NCBI GenBank assembly: GCA_024180945.1
Contig: JAKSGN010000038.1
Location: forward strand, 1,178,001-1,242,000
Direction: 5' to 3'
Length of the DNA stretch: 64,000 nucleotides
Origin: Macrophomina tecta
Lineage: Eukaryota > Ascomycota > Dothideomycetes > Botryosphaeriales > Botryosphaeriaceae
Shown: piece after piece, positions 1-11,894 of the stretch
Numbering within the stretch: the first letter of the stretch is position 1
How the letters are laid out: each line of letters starts with the position of its first letter
Program-made: the position numbers and the translations under genes
Notes under the pieces: generated by a model
Databases searched by the model: none
Seen by the model: only the letters and a program-made list of their open reading frames with translations
Told to the model about the DNA's origin: nothing

Positions 1-695
1 CAATATTTGTGTCTTTGGAAGTCGCCGTTCGGACATGAATAATAGCGACAGGTGCCATATACTTATCTCCGCGGATGCGGCTCTCAGCCGCTTCTTTAGC
101 GCACCGCTACAACGCCACTATCTGCTGGAGGCGCCGACGAGACGGCAAAATATCTCGTGGACGCGTCGCCCTCGGCCCATCCCCTCAGGACTAACCTATC
201 GCCATACAGCCTCCAAATTTCGGAAATATCCGTTGTACTTACACCATCTTCTCCCTTTCTCTACCATCTTTGGCATTGAACGATTTCCATCTTCTCTGGA
301 TTTGCATCCATCGTGGCGCCGGCTTCGAAGACGAAGCTTTTTGGTGGCTGCCGCACCGACGGAGAAATCCGACACATGTCACGTCGGCGCTCGTAGGCAG
401 CGTTCCGGAAGTGTGCTGTTGCGCTCAAGAGCATCAATCTGAAGACACAAGGATGCAGCCACCTTCAATAGCCATCGGTCTTGCCGTCAGCCTCGTCGAT
501 ATCGTCAAGTGTGTCCGGCAGATATTTTCGTTCCTCAAGAAGGCCATCCGTGTCCCTCTCGCTGTAACCATATGTTCTTACTCCCCTCACATCCTTTCTG
601 AGGCCTACACACGAGACACCATCCTTACAAATTTCTCCTTTCCTTTAACCTTCTCATCATATCCATTTTAATATCCAAAGCAGACAACAAGCAAA

Positions 696-1259
696 ATGTC
701 TGCGAGCTGCCTACACGAAGCCATAGGCTGCATGGCCTATTACACGCTCAAGCCCATTGTTGCTTGCCACACTATCTTCTATTACGTGTGGAACGCCGGC
801 CGCATTCTCCGCTCGATGTCTGCTGCTTCCACTACTTCCTTCAATGGAACGACCTCTTCACTTCCACCTCCTCAACTTTACGAACGCCCCACTTCATCAC
901 GATGTTCGGACCGATCTACAGACATTATCCTCCAGCGGCAGCTGGCTCAGATCGAAGCCGAGAGAGCGCGCTGGAGCCTCAACAGGCCCCCTTCCTACCG
1001 CACGTACGAAACCACAAGGGATTTGCCGCCACAGTTGCCAGAATTCAAATTTGGCCTCCCTGAGAAAGAAGCGGGTGGGAATATTTTCCCCGAAAAACAC
1101 TTCAAGATTGTGGTGCGGCCGATGGAAGACGATGTACGGCCGAAGCCCCTTTTCTCGCAGCCGCATTTTGACGAGAAGATGATTTACCTTCCTGGATCTT
1201 ATGGCAGCCATTTTGGAATGGCCGTTCACAGCACATCTGCTGGGATCGGCGTTTATTGA
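696..1259 (+). CDS. Orphan protein, 187 aa, possible N-terminal hydrophobic segment
   Basis: I do not recognise this protein. The frame is open for 187 codons from an ATG in a good fungal start context (CAAAATGTC). The first 40 residues are relatively hydrophobic and cysteine-rich (YYTLKPIVACHTIFYYVW), so a membrane anchor is possible. The middle is proline/serine-rich, and the C-terminal half has ordered-looking charged stretches such as FPEKHFKIVVRPMEDDVRPK. A longer model is possible: an ATG at 453 opens an exon ending at 563 (donor GTAACC) that joins in frame at 684 (acceptor AAAGCAG), adding 41 residues with another hydrophobic stretch (IGLAVSLVDIVKCV). The donor is weak, so I prefer the shorter form. 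Function unknown. Confidence 0.55.
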   Translation: MSASCLHEAIGCMAYYTLKPIVACHTIFYYVWNAGRILRSMSAASTTSFNGTTSSLPPPQLYERPTSSRCSDRSTDIILQRQLAQIEAERARWSLNRPPSYRTYETTRDLPPQLPEFKFGLPEKEAGGNIFPEKHFKIVVRPMEDDVRPKPLFSQPHFDEKMIYLPGSYGSHFGMAVHSTSAGIGVY

Positions 1260-1932
1260 GCACTTAGAATGTGTTCAGCGTAAGGATGTTACCGAAGGCG
1301 AAGCCCACGATAGAGCGAACGAATTGGAGGGGACATGAGTCAGTAGAGAGAGTGCTGAGGACTAAGAAGGAATACCGGCAATGATGCCACTTATTGATCA
1401 CTACTACCAAACGAAGGATGGAAAGTCTAGTCTATACTCTCTTTCAGACATTCTATATCTCGCAAACGGCATACGAGCATACTATATAGTCAACTTCCGA
1501 AAACCTAATAATCTGAAAAAAAAAAAAAAAAAAAAAAACTCATATTACACTCCCGCGTTCCGCTGAATTGATGCTGGTTCACGATGTCAGTATCAAAACT
1601 CCTGCGACCGGCCATCACGTCACGGAGTCGAAACATCACGCCTGCCACAGATGATATCATAGCTCCTAAATGTTCCTATCTAGGTAAATGAATGCCTGAG
1701 TTCACCACCCCAACCCTTCTTCGCGCTTGCACCTTCTAACACCAAAGACCCTCGTAGGCAGAGATTGAAAGCGCTGAGGACGCTGAAAAGGAAAAGCGCA
1801 GGGTCCAGTGACCAGAAGTCGTTGCCGGGTTACAGCATCTTCCTTCCCCACCGTCAAGCCGAAACTCGGCGGGGCTGGAACAGCCATCTCTCAGACAACT
1901 TACAAACATCTCCAAGCACCACGAGCAACATC
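1260..1932. other. Intergenic spacer with A23 tract
   Basis: No convincing gene. It holds an uninterrupted run of 23 A at 1516-1538 and the 5' leader of the downstream dehydrogenase gene. Confidence 0.6.
1516..1538 (+). repeat. Poly-A homopolymer (23 nt)
   Basis: An uninterrupted A run, about 260 bp after the preceding stop codon. It could be a slippage tract or the tail of an old retroposed copy. I found no target-site duplication. Confidence 0.8.
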
Positions 1933-3092
1933 ATGTCGGTTCTTACCACGGATCTTAGATCCCACCTCGCGCTCGTCACCGGCGCCAGCGGTGGCATCGG
2001 CAAGGCAACGTGCTTGGCCTTGGCTGAGCTGGGCTGTTCCATCGCCGCGCACTACTACAGCAACGCTAATGCGGCCAATGAGCTCGTCAACCAGCTGAAA
2101 GCTAAAGGCGTTAAGGCGCAGGCGTTTCAGGCGGATTTGAGCAACTACGATGGTGTAAGTGCGAGGTTTTGTTTATCTCCTGCCTCGTGTTTTCCTTCCG
2201 TTTCTGCGCGTCGGAAATAATTGCCATTTCACCACAACCCTCCACAACGCCCCAGGAAGGGTCTTGGCATCCTTCGCAAGAATCATCAATTGCGGAGAGC
2301 CGGATCAGACAGTTGAGCACACGTTTGCACCGGAATCGACGACGTCCCGAATCAGACTATCTTCGACGCCTCGCCTTATCCCCGCACCATGCTCAACAGC
2401 CTCACTGCCGAACTATCACCCACGCGCCCAAGCTAAACCACTTCCAGGTCCGCACCCTCCACCAAGCCGTCACATCCACCCTCGGCGCCCCGGCTGTCCT
2501 ATTCAACAACGCCGGCACCACCCTCTCCAAATCCCACCTCCGCTCCGCCTCCGACGTCACGATCGAAGAGTTCGAGACGACCTGGCGCTCCAACTGCGGC
2601 ACTGCTTTCCTCCTCACCCAGCTATGCTTGCCTGCCATGGAGAGTGCCGGCTGGGGCCGCGTCATCTTCTGCTCCAGCGTTGCTGGACTGAATGGTGGGA
2701 TTGTTGGGCCGCACTACGCGTGAGTGCAGTTGACTGGTCGAAGATTCGCGGTCACCGTGCTGAGTTTCTTGCAGGTCCTCGAAGTCTGCGCTGCACGGCT
2801 TGGTCCATTGGTTGGCCGGCGCGTATGCTGGCAAGGGGATTACGGTGAATGGGATCGCGCCGGCATTGATTCAGGATACGGCGATGTTGCCGGGAAGCAA
2901 TGAGGAGTTGGCGAAGAGTGAGTGGTGCCCGCGAGATTGGCCGGGAGTGCTGAGATGCTGACTTGAGCAGGGATTCCTGTCGGACGGCTGGGCAAGCCCG
3001 AGGAGATTGCTGAGACGGTGGTGTGGATGGTAAAGACGGGATATCTGACCAACAAGATCATTGGTGTGGATGGTGGATTCTTTGCACACTGA
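1933..3092 (+). CDS. Short-chain dehydrogenase/reductase (SDR), 4 exons, 252 aa
   Basis: NAD(P)-dependent oxidoreductase of the classical SDR family. Exons are 1933-2154, 2448-2719, 2775-2917 and 2971-3092, all GT-AG with phases that match. The Rossmann nucleotide site is TGASGGIGKA near residues 15-24, the structural NNAG motif follows in exon 2 (FNNAGTT), and the catalytic YxxxK is rebuilt across the exon 2/3 junction (HYASSK), with the catalytic serine in FCSSVAGL. The C terminus GVDGGFFAH is typical of FabG-like SDRs. No targeting signal is visible, so it is probably cytosolic. Substrate cannot be told from sequence. The first intron is long (293 nt). The gene converges on a Baeyer-Villiger-type monooxygenase with 167 bp between stops, which may be functionally meaningful. 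Confidence 0.93.
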
Positions 3093-3259
3093 TGGCGTTC
3101 TCTGCGTGTACTTGAATTACCACGGAACCTGGGAGATGCGGGGCTGGAAGGGAAGTGAGGACAAATATTGCCCGAGCAGCATACGTAGCATGATGGTGCT
3201 CGTCTGGCCAACTTCACAAACCAGCAACAGCGAATACATGAAAAGGCCTTCATCATCCG

Positions 3260-5283
3260 TCAACACATCTGACTCCCCGTCACCACGCTCCCCTCGCCCA
3301 ATCTCCACCCCGCCATCCTCTCCACCAACTCCTCCCCGTACTCCGGCTGCCGATCCTTCTCTCCCAGCAGTCCCAGATAATACGTCACATCCCTCCCGTC
3401 CTCCTCCCGCACTTCAAACCCGTTCCCCAACCACGCAAACCTGTTCCCGCTCCAGTAGTGTATCTCGTAATCCTCCCACCGCGGCGCCTTCAACAGCTCC
3501 AAAAAGTGCAGCCGCGATCCGGGATACACGGCCACCTGTCCTTCTTTTTTGCCCTGTTTGAACCAGCTGCTGCACCCCTGCGTCCAAGCCGTCCGCTGCA
3601 GGAACAGGTCCGCGTGCTGCCGGAAGTCGCGCGAGGCATCCATGCGTGGCGCGAGGGATTTGATGTGCTCGGTTTGCAGTTTCGTGATGGCGGCGAACAT
3701 GTAGCGCGTCCAGGTTTCGACCAGCGGCATGAAGGAGCCGTGGCCGAGGGGGCCGTACGGCCCGCAGAAGGAGAAGTGGTTCGGGAAAGTGGGGATCGCG
3801 ATGCTGAGGTAGGATGTTATGGAGAGGGTGGCTGCAGTGGTGGTGGTGGTGGTGGCGTCGCCGCCGGCGTTGCAGGAGGTTGTGGTGGTCGGGCGCGTCC
3901 AAAGATCGTGGAGGGAGCGGTTGTGCGCGATGAAGGGGAAGGGTGGAAGCCAGGTCGTGTCGAAGCCGGTAGCGCATATGATGACGTCGACGGCGTGGTG
4001 GGCGCCAGTGTGGTCGACGAAGCCTGTGGGCGTGATCTTCTGCAGCTGGTCGGTGTAGACCGTCGTGTTGGGGGCGGAGAGGGCTTCGAGGTAGCCAGGG
4101 GCGGGTGTGGGGCGGCGGCAGCCGGGGTTGAAGTTTTTGGGGATGATGCTTGAGACGAGGTGGGGGCGGGTGGAGAGCTTGCGGGACATTTGGTCGCGGG
4201 CGAAGTCGCGGGCGACTTTGCTCTCTGGAAAGGTGTGTTAGCGAGGAGGTGTGAAGAGGGAGGGAGGGTTGAGGTGGGTAGAGTTGGACAAACCCGGGGA
4301 TCCCTTGATGATGAATTTGAAGCGCTTGTTCAATTCGTTCTCGATCTGCTTGCGGTATTCGAGGTATTTGTCCGGATGTTCTTCGAGATAACGAAGCTGT
4401 TCTTCGCTGTCTGTGGGGAGGTCAGTCACTGAGCTCGGATTTGGAGAAGATACGGACAAGCGAAATTGGCACCATCCGGTCCAGCCCAGCCATGGCCGAA
4501 TGCTGAAGTTATCCATATAGGACTCCGGACCCAGTGGTACAGCTTCTCGACTTTCGGAACAATAGCGGCAACAATCTGGACGCCGCTGCTCCCTGCACCT
4601 ATCACTGCCACTTTCTTGCCCTTGAGATCATACCCCTCCTCGTAATTGGCGCTGTGCATGAGCTTTCCTTCGAAATCGTGCAGCCCAGGGATATCGGGCC
4701 ATTTCCACTTGTTTAGAACTCCTCCAGCGTTGATAAAAAACTCAGCGGAGTCATCGAACACCAGGTCGGTTACGAGGTTTCTCACTTTCAACCTCCAAAG
4801 CCCAGCGTCGTCGTCCCATTCTGCTCTTTCAATCTGATGTCTTAACTTAATGTATTTGTTGATGAAGTCATTCTCCCTCTCAATATCTTTCAGGTAGCGC
4901 CATATCTCCGGAGAGTAGGAGTAGTAGTGGGACCACAATTTGGTCTTCCACGTGAACTGGTAGTTCACAGATGGTATATCGCAAGCACATCCAGGATACC
5001 GGTTCACAAGCCATGTGCCTCCAATGTCAGAATTTTTCTCGTAGCAGACTATCTCGACCTTCTCGAGCTCTTCCTCGGCCTTCTTAAAGAAATTCAGGGA
5101 CGAGGCACCGGCGCCCATGAGGATTACCTTGACGGGGCGTTTCGTGCCCATTGGCTGCTCCAGGATGCGGTAACCATGCTCGTCAGCTTCTGGGGGCGGG
5201 GGGCCGGTGTAGTCATCTTCCTCAGCATCCCCGATACCATTCGTGGGCAGGCCGCTAGTGATATCGGACTCCACCGCCATCAC
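3260..5283 (-). CDS. FAD-dependent Baeyer-Villiger-type monooxygenase, 3 exons, 635 aa
   Basis: Flavin monooxygenase that would insert one oxygen atom into ketone or aldehyde substrates using NADPH. Exons on the minus strand are 5283-4458, 4410-4294 and 4224-3260; both donors (GTCCGT, GTTTGT) are non-optimal but the frames join exactly. Two dinucleotide folds are visible: GAGASS near residue 57 (FAD) and GAGSSG near residue 230 (NADPH). The BVMO hallmark GGTWLVNRYPGCACD is present. The classical FxGxxxHxxxW fingerprint reads FEGKLMHSANY, so the last position is Tyr rather than Trp. ATGFDTTW near the C-terminal third is the usual third FMO motif. The protein begins MMAV; either Met could initiate. 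No signal peptide. The reaction assignment is inferred from motifs; the substrate is unknown. Confidence 0.93.
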
Positions 5284-5472
5284 GCTGGAAAACAGAGTAA
5301 ATTGGTGGCGTCCAAATAGAAATTATGGTGACACAACGGACTAGGAGCGGTTGCAGGATGCGCGGCGGGTGGTACAGAAGCAAATGCTGGGCTAGTTGGA
5401 TGAATGCCCGGTTCGGCGCCACGCAGAGGATTGGTGTAAGCTGAGGCCGAGCGGCTGACTAGTCTGGGGAAT

Positions 5473-5510
<38 letters not shown>

Positions 5511-6640
5511 AGATGGGCTGGTAGAAATCGATTTCACAGAGATAAGTTGACTCCGGAGAACGGAAATAAGAGCTCATGTGCGGGGTAGACAGTTGGGGTA
5601 CGTAGAGTACCCGAGGACGACAGACCCGATCATTGCGGGAGGCCAGCTCTAGGGAGGGCAGCCAAAGGTACAAAATGATGGGCCTCTGGTCGCTCAAAAC
5701 GTGGCGATCGGCGGACGAGCTGCTCGAGTCTGCTGACGCTGCAGCGCGCGCGACCACGTCATTCGGTGCAGGTGCCGTCTCACGGCAGCGTGTTGATGGC
5801 CGGCTGAAACGCGAGGCGGCTGGAAGGCTGGCTGGGTGTTCTGTTGCGCGGCAGCATGGGGGAGATGAGAAGGTCGCTGGTGTCCTTGTCATGGGCGCTG
5901 GGCCGTGGGCTGGGCAGGTTTGATGGCCTTGCGGCCTTGCGAACAGGTGCCGTCTCAGCCGGAGCGTGCCTGGGCAGGGCACTCGCTTGGCGGGACATGG
6001 GGTCGCGTGCGAGGGCTGCTAGGCTGAACAGCCGGGGAACCCATCACCGTTGTCTGCGATAGACGAGGGCTCGTTGTATGTGCAGCTGGGCTGCGCCTCT
6101 GGTGTTCAGCGTGGCTCAGGTCAGAGTTCGGGGCCGCAGCCTCAGCCTCAGCCGTGCTGCTTGTCGAAACGCCGCCCGCCCCCATTGCCCGGCCCGCCAA
6201 GCACTGCGCGAGCAGACGACGTCGGGCTCCTCGTCTTGTCAGACTCCTGTCAAGCCTCCAAAAACCCCTAGCCTGCCCTCGAGCCCCAGGCCCGTCCTCC
6301 GCACCTCCAGCGCTGCCGCCCGCGCCTCCAGCCGCCTCCTCTCCACCTCCGCTCTGGCTCAGATCGCCGCCGCCGGCCAAGCAACCCAAGCGCCGTACCC
6401 CAGAGAGGTAGCTCGCGAGCTCCTCCACCGTGCGGCCCCTATTGCAACACCACCACCGATAATCTGCACCCGCCGCCGCTCTCGCGCACGCCGAGGACCA
6501 CGCCCATGTTGACGCGCCGCGCCCACGACTCCGAGCCGCCCTCGCGCTGACCACCACGCGCCGCCCTGTCTGCATGACCTCACCGGAGACCCTGTCCCCC
6601 GCGCTCTGACTTCGACATCCCCACCCCGCACACCGGCACC
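5284..6640. other. Divergent promoter region of the monooxygenase and the Rho GEF
   Basis: No supported gene. It contains a (GA)n microsatellite and a long GC-rich 5' leader upstream of the Rho GEF start. The overlapping open frames on both strands here have compositional bias only. Confidence 0.6.
5476..5509 (+). repeat. (AG)17 microsatellite
   Basis: A perfect dinucleotide run of 34 nt in the promoter region of the monooxygenase gene. On the minus strand it is a pyrimidine (CT) tract, a common element in fungal promoters. Confidence 0.9.
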
Positions 6641-9600
6641 ATGTCCTACTATCAGAATGGCCAGTACTACCGCCCGGGCTCGTCGCACCAGCAGCAGCCC
6701 CCCGCGAACAGCCAGTACCAGCCCCGCCGCTCCAGCTTCGAGGCCGGCGATGAGGCTGCCTTTGTCACCAACGGTCGTGGTGACGCCTACAGCTACGGAC
6801 AGCCCGTTGATCGTCGGGGAAGCTACGCTGTGCGCCACCATGATGAGCTCTTCATGCAGGACTCTTCCAATCCGCCGCTGGACATGCCCACCACCCCGCT
6901 GGCCTCGGACTTTGGCGCGCAGTACCAGTCCGTGAACTCGCCCACCCAGCCCGCCTACGATCCCCGCCAATTTCCCGCTCCTGTCCAGATCCCAAACCCA
7001 CAAACTTTCGGCGGTGTCAATCGGACACAATTCGACGCTGCCGCCCCACACCAGCCCTACAATCCGGCTGCATACTCTGAGAGCAACATTGGCCGCAGCG
7101 GCACCACCGCCAGCCGCGGGTACGGCTATGGCTACGACTACCCTTCCTCGCCCCAGGCTCAGGTCCAATTCCCTTCGCCGTCCATCCCCCACCAATCCCA
7201 GTACTCATCCAGTCGCGCGTACAGCCAGCGTCCTTCCGTACAGTCGCCCACATACTCTAATTCCTCTGGCTCCGCTCCGCTGCCTCCCCGGCCGCTCGCA
7301 TACTCGCCAGCTCATGCGCCGCCTCCTCTGCCTGTCCCGCCTCACACCAGTGGGTCCCCGCCAGCCGATTGGCAGGAGCAGATGGCGAGGCGGCCCTCCA
7401 TGGCTTCGGTGTACAGCGATTCGAGGTACAACAATCCTCTTCCATCGCCACCCGCGAACCAGGACGAGCACCGGTCATCCCCACTGTCGCTGTATCACTC
7501 AAACCCCCTTCCCCCGCTGCCCCAGGTTTCTCCGCAGAGAACAAATACGTCCGGACGGCATCCGCAGTCACGGCCGCTTCCAGGGCCACCGCAGGACGAG
7601 GGCGATTACGGACGATCCAATAGTAACGGTAGCCCATACGGTGGGCAGCTCACATCTGATGATCTTTATGATGAAGTCGAGAATGCTGTGATGAATGCTG
7701 GAAATTCTCCGAGGATCGAGGTGGACCATCACGGCCGTGAGACGTCTAACGGTCAGAGCCACCCGCCTTTTTATGCTTCGCTGGCCGGAGGAGGCTCCAC
7801 GGCTACGAACGGGCACCTTTCGCCGGATCAAGGATCTTATGCGGCCTACAGTTACAGCGACGAGAGCGACGCAGAGGCTGCTGCTGGATTGGCGGCCCTG
7901 CAGATGGCCGAGGAAGAGGAACGCAGGGGGAGCAGCGGTGCTACTCTGTTCAGCAGCTACAGCACCATGCGGCCCACATCATCCGCAGCGCCGGAACCAT
8001 CCCACGAATCGGCCACCGCAGAGGCCGTGTACAGCGACGACGACATGGCAGGCATCGACTTGGGCGCCTATGCGGGCAATTTCGAGCCGCATTTCCAGTA
8101 TGGTGGAAACCCTGCTGAACTCGCCAGCGGTCATGTCAATCGCTCTGGAAGCCAGAGCCAGACCCTTTCATCGTCTGGCTCGCAGCGCAAATCTGGAGAA
8201 ACGAGCGATGCGGATGCATATGACCCCATTCATCCCTTCCCTCCGTTTTCCAGCAATGCAAGGGTTGACACTTTCGGCACTGGTGGGTTTGCCGAGCCGG
8301 GTGCCCACAGACGCCGCCTGAGCTATGATGAGGGTGATGAGTCTAGTCTGATGTTGTCTGAAACATCGACGGCTGCCGAGCCGCCTGAGATGTTCTACCA
8401 TCCGGGCATGTCGCACTCGCGGCCTCTGCCGCCCCCACCACCCGGTGAGCTGCACTTTTCTCAACAGCAAGGGCCCTACGGATATCAACAAGGCCGTGGA
8501 TCCTACCCAGCAGGACCTGATCAGATGTCGACTCCAGGCGGGACGTTTGTTCCTAGGTCGACCTCGTTGGTTAGCCACAGTAACACTCCTCAAACGGTAC
8601 CTCCCATCAGGTCGAAGACGGACGCCGAGGAACGACGACTCCGTAACTCTGGACTACGCACCTCTGCCCTGTACGATAAGGATTCTAGTGGAGACAATTT
8701 GACACCCCCGACCGCAAGCACTATGACTCTGGATCTCCCTGCACTCCCAGCCGGCAAGCGCTTCAACCCCTCGAAATTGACTCCTAAGGATTACGCAAAA
8801 TGTACCGAGCCTTGGGCATTAAGTTCCATTATTTCGTGGCTGCGTAAGATGGCGGAGGGAGAGAGTGACCTGAAGGAGCATCTTATTACGGAAGGCCTGG
8901 TGAATCTGTTCACGTACAAGGTTCCGACAATGAATGTGGCAGATGCTGAAGCTCTGAGCACTCAGGTCGTTGCGGAGATGTACCGAGTCGGAACACTCGA
9001 ACATGTCGAGGAGTGGCTAAAATTCACCTCAGCGACAACTTCCGGTGTGCTGTTCCAGCTCTCCAAGGCCGGTTGCTATGCGCCTTCGCTCCATGAGCAT
9101 CACTCGCCTGGGCGTTGTTATTCGTACCATTGCCAGAGGACTTTGAAGAAGATTGACCTTCATGCTCAGCCTTCAGTTAAGCGGAGTGAGGATTGGCTCC
9201 ATTACTACAAGCTGAAGAAGGAGGATGTTGAAGGCGTCAACAAAAAGGAGGTGGAAAGACAAAACATCCTTCACGAAATCGTGCAAACTGAGGACAACTT
9301 CATGGACAGTCTCAATGTCCTCCGCCACTTGTACCGCGACGGATTGATGCAAATGCAACCGCCGGTGATACCACCGAAGAAATTGAAGAGTTTCGTCAGA
9401 GATGTGTTCGGAAAAGTCGATGCAGTCAAGCAGGCGAACGAAGAGCACCTTCTTCCACAGATGAAGTACCGCCAGCAAGAGCAGGGTCCTTGGGTTGTTG
9501 GCTTCAGCGACATTTTCCGCGAGTGGATCAGGAAGGCCAGAGGAGCATACATCGACTACGCGGCTGCATTCCCTTACGCCACCTTCCTCGTCCGGCAGGA

Positions 9601-11894
9601 GGCAGAGAGGAATATTTTGTTCCGTAGCTTCCTCGACCAGGCTCGTGGTAACAAAATGTCGCAAAAGCTGGCGTGGGACAACTACCTCAAGTCGCCAATC
9701 ACTAGATTACAGCATTACGGTTTGCTATTGGGCACCGTTCTCAAACGATCGCTTTTGGACAACGAAGAAAAGAAGAACCTGCAGATCGCCATTGAAGAGA
9801 TCAAGGCCGTTACCCTGGAGTGCGATGCGCGTGTGGCGGAGATGTCCAGGAAGGTTGACTTGACTGACTTGCAATCTAAGCTCATTCTTCGCCCTGGCAT
9901 GCAGAGAGTTGAGTTGAACCTCAATCACCTTGGTCGTGAGCTCATCTTCAAGGGCGACCTCCAGCGGATGGGTGGTACAAAATTTACGTGGTTGGAGACT
10001 CATGCATTGTTATTCGACCACTACCTCGTCTTAGCGAAGACTGTCCACCACCGAGATGTCGAAGGTGGAGCGAAGCAAGAGAGATACGATGTATCTCGTC
10101 TGGTAAATCTGTTTGGCCTTTAAAGAATTATGATCATACTGACATGGTGTCCAGCCAATTCCTATGGACCTTCTGGTCCTTGAGAGCTCGAATGACGACC
10201 CCGTGGTCAAATCTTCGGTGAAGGGAGTCGCGACCATAGCCCCGACTGCAAGGCCAGATGCTCGACTCCGCGCAGGGTCCAACGCGAGTCCTGCACCCGG
10301 CTCCATTTCTCACGTCAATACAGCTTCTTCGATGGGCTCCACGCTAACGACCACCTCAACGGGCAAGAGCATGATGGTCACAACGACGGTGCTTGACAGC
10401 CCTAAGGACGAACGGATCATGTACCCTTTCCGCATCAAGCACCTTGGTAAGGAGGTGTATACTCTCTTTGCACCCTCAGCACAGAACCGTCAAGACTGGT
10501 GTGACAAGATTCTTGAGGCCAAGACGAAGCACGCAGCAGCTCTGTTTGCACAAAACGCAGAGCCTTTCCGTCTGCGTGTCATGGCGGACTCAGCTTTCGC
10601 TTATGAGAGTGGCACATCTGGTTCGCAAAGTGTTACAATTAAGGGCACTCCTCTCGATCGCGCTATTGACGACGTCGAGAAACTCTTCTCTCACACGGGC
10701 CGGCCCAGTCCTATATGCAGAGCTCGCGTCAATTGCGCCACTGCATTCATGCAACCATATGGCAAACCAATGGTGGCTGTCGGTACTGATTATGGCGTGT
10801 ACATTTCTGAGACCGAAAACCCCCGTGGGTGGTCAAGGGTATGACTCCAGTCGGGTCTAAAGCCGAAAGGATCGTTATTTGCTAACGGTGAATAGTCCAT
10901 TACCATTCCGAAAGTCACTCAAATCGCCGTTTTGGAAGAATTCAGCATCATGCTGCTTATTTCCGACAAGTCACTTATTGCTTACCACTTGGATCTTGTT
11001 TGCCCTGTCGGCGGTACTCCTACAGGTGGTAACAATAGCGATTCTTCGCGTCGCGCTCCCCAAAAGCTCTCGGGCTCGCGAGATGTTGGTTTCTTCGCAT
11101 CAGGCAAGATGAAAGACCGGACTCTCGTCTTCTACAAGAAGCGTGAGGGTCTGTCTTCTACATTCAAGGTGCTGGAGCCCGTCTTCCAGAAGAGCACGGA
11201 GAAGAAGAGCCGCTTCCTTCGCACTGGTCGCACCGAGTTTTTCCGCGAGTATGACGAGTTCTACATCCCAACCGAATGCTACGGCCTCAACCTCTTCCAT
11301 TCGTCGCTTGCAGTCTCGACATCGAAGGGTTTCGAGGTCCTCACCCTGGATAAGAAACAGCCCTGGTCCGTCCCGGACCTTAAGGCGCCTCACGTCGCCA
11401 CCATTGCTTCCCGACTCCAGGGCCTCGACCCCCTCGGCATGTTCCGCCTCAGCGACCAGGAGTTCCTGCTCTGCTATGAGGAGTGTGCCGTCTACGTCAA
11501 CAAACACGGCGACGTCTCGCGCTCCGTCATCATGGAGTTTGTCGGCAAGGCCCGCGCCGCCGCGCTGTACGGCCCTTACGTCTTACTCTTCGACCCGGAC
11601 TTCGTCGAGGTCAGGAACGCGCAAAACGGACGGCTCAGGCAGGTCATTCCTGGTAGGGACGTCAAGTGTTTGGATGATGGGTTAGGCCTCGGTGGCCATT
11701 GGCTCCAGCCCGGCGCTGCTGCACCCGGCGGTAATGGGTTTGGTGGCGCGGGTGGCGCGAATGAGATGTTTGGAAGTGGGACGGCGCAGGCGGGCGTGCA
11801 GGGTCGCACGGTTAAGTTGGCGATGCAGCATCCCAGGCATGAGAAGTGTCAAATTGTGGTGGAGTTGCTGTTGAATGAGGGGCAGAGGGATTGA
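6641..11894 (+). CDS. ROM2: Rom2-type Rho1 guanine nucleotide exchange factor (DEP-like, DH, PH, CNH), 3 exons, 1714 aa
   Basis: Activates Rho1 at the cell cortex in the cell-wall integrity pathway. Exons: 6641-10102, 10155-10838, 10896-11894. The first ~700 residues are disordered, rich in Pro/Ser/Gln/Tyr. A DEP-like domain follows (about 715-840, with WALSSIISWLRKMAEGE), then a Dbl-homology domain (about 870-1070, beginning NILHEIVQTEDNFMDSL), then a PH domain (from about 1095, LGRELIFKGDLQR) whose strands are split by intron 1 and by a Ser/Thr-rich loop of roughly 50 residues in exon 2. A citron-homology (CNH) domain fills about 1335-1690 (VAVGTDYGVYIS onward). This order is diagnostic of fungal Rom1/Rom2. 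It is longer than yeast Rom2 because of the N-terminal tail. Confidence in identity is high; the N-terminal start is the first ATG of a 1160-codon open frame. Confidence 0.95.

Noticed and set aside
35..442. 135-codon open frame at the left edge
   Set aside because: Weak ATG context and Arg/Ser/Pro-rich composition; no motif.
2155..2447. Extra exon inside the long first SDR intron
   Set aside because: An open frame overlaps it, but direct joining of exons 1 and 2 gives the expected SDR sequence without insertion.
3458..4153. 231-codon plus-strand open frame over the monooxygenase
   Set aside because: Antisense of a clear BVMO exon; Gly/Val/Glu-rich shadow.
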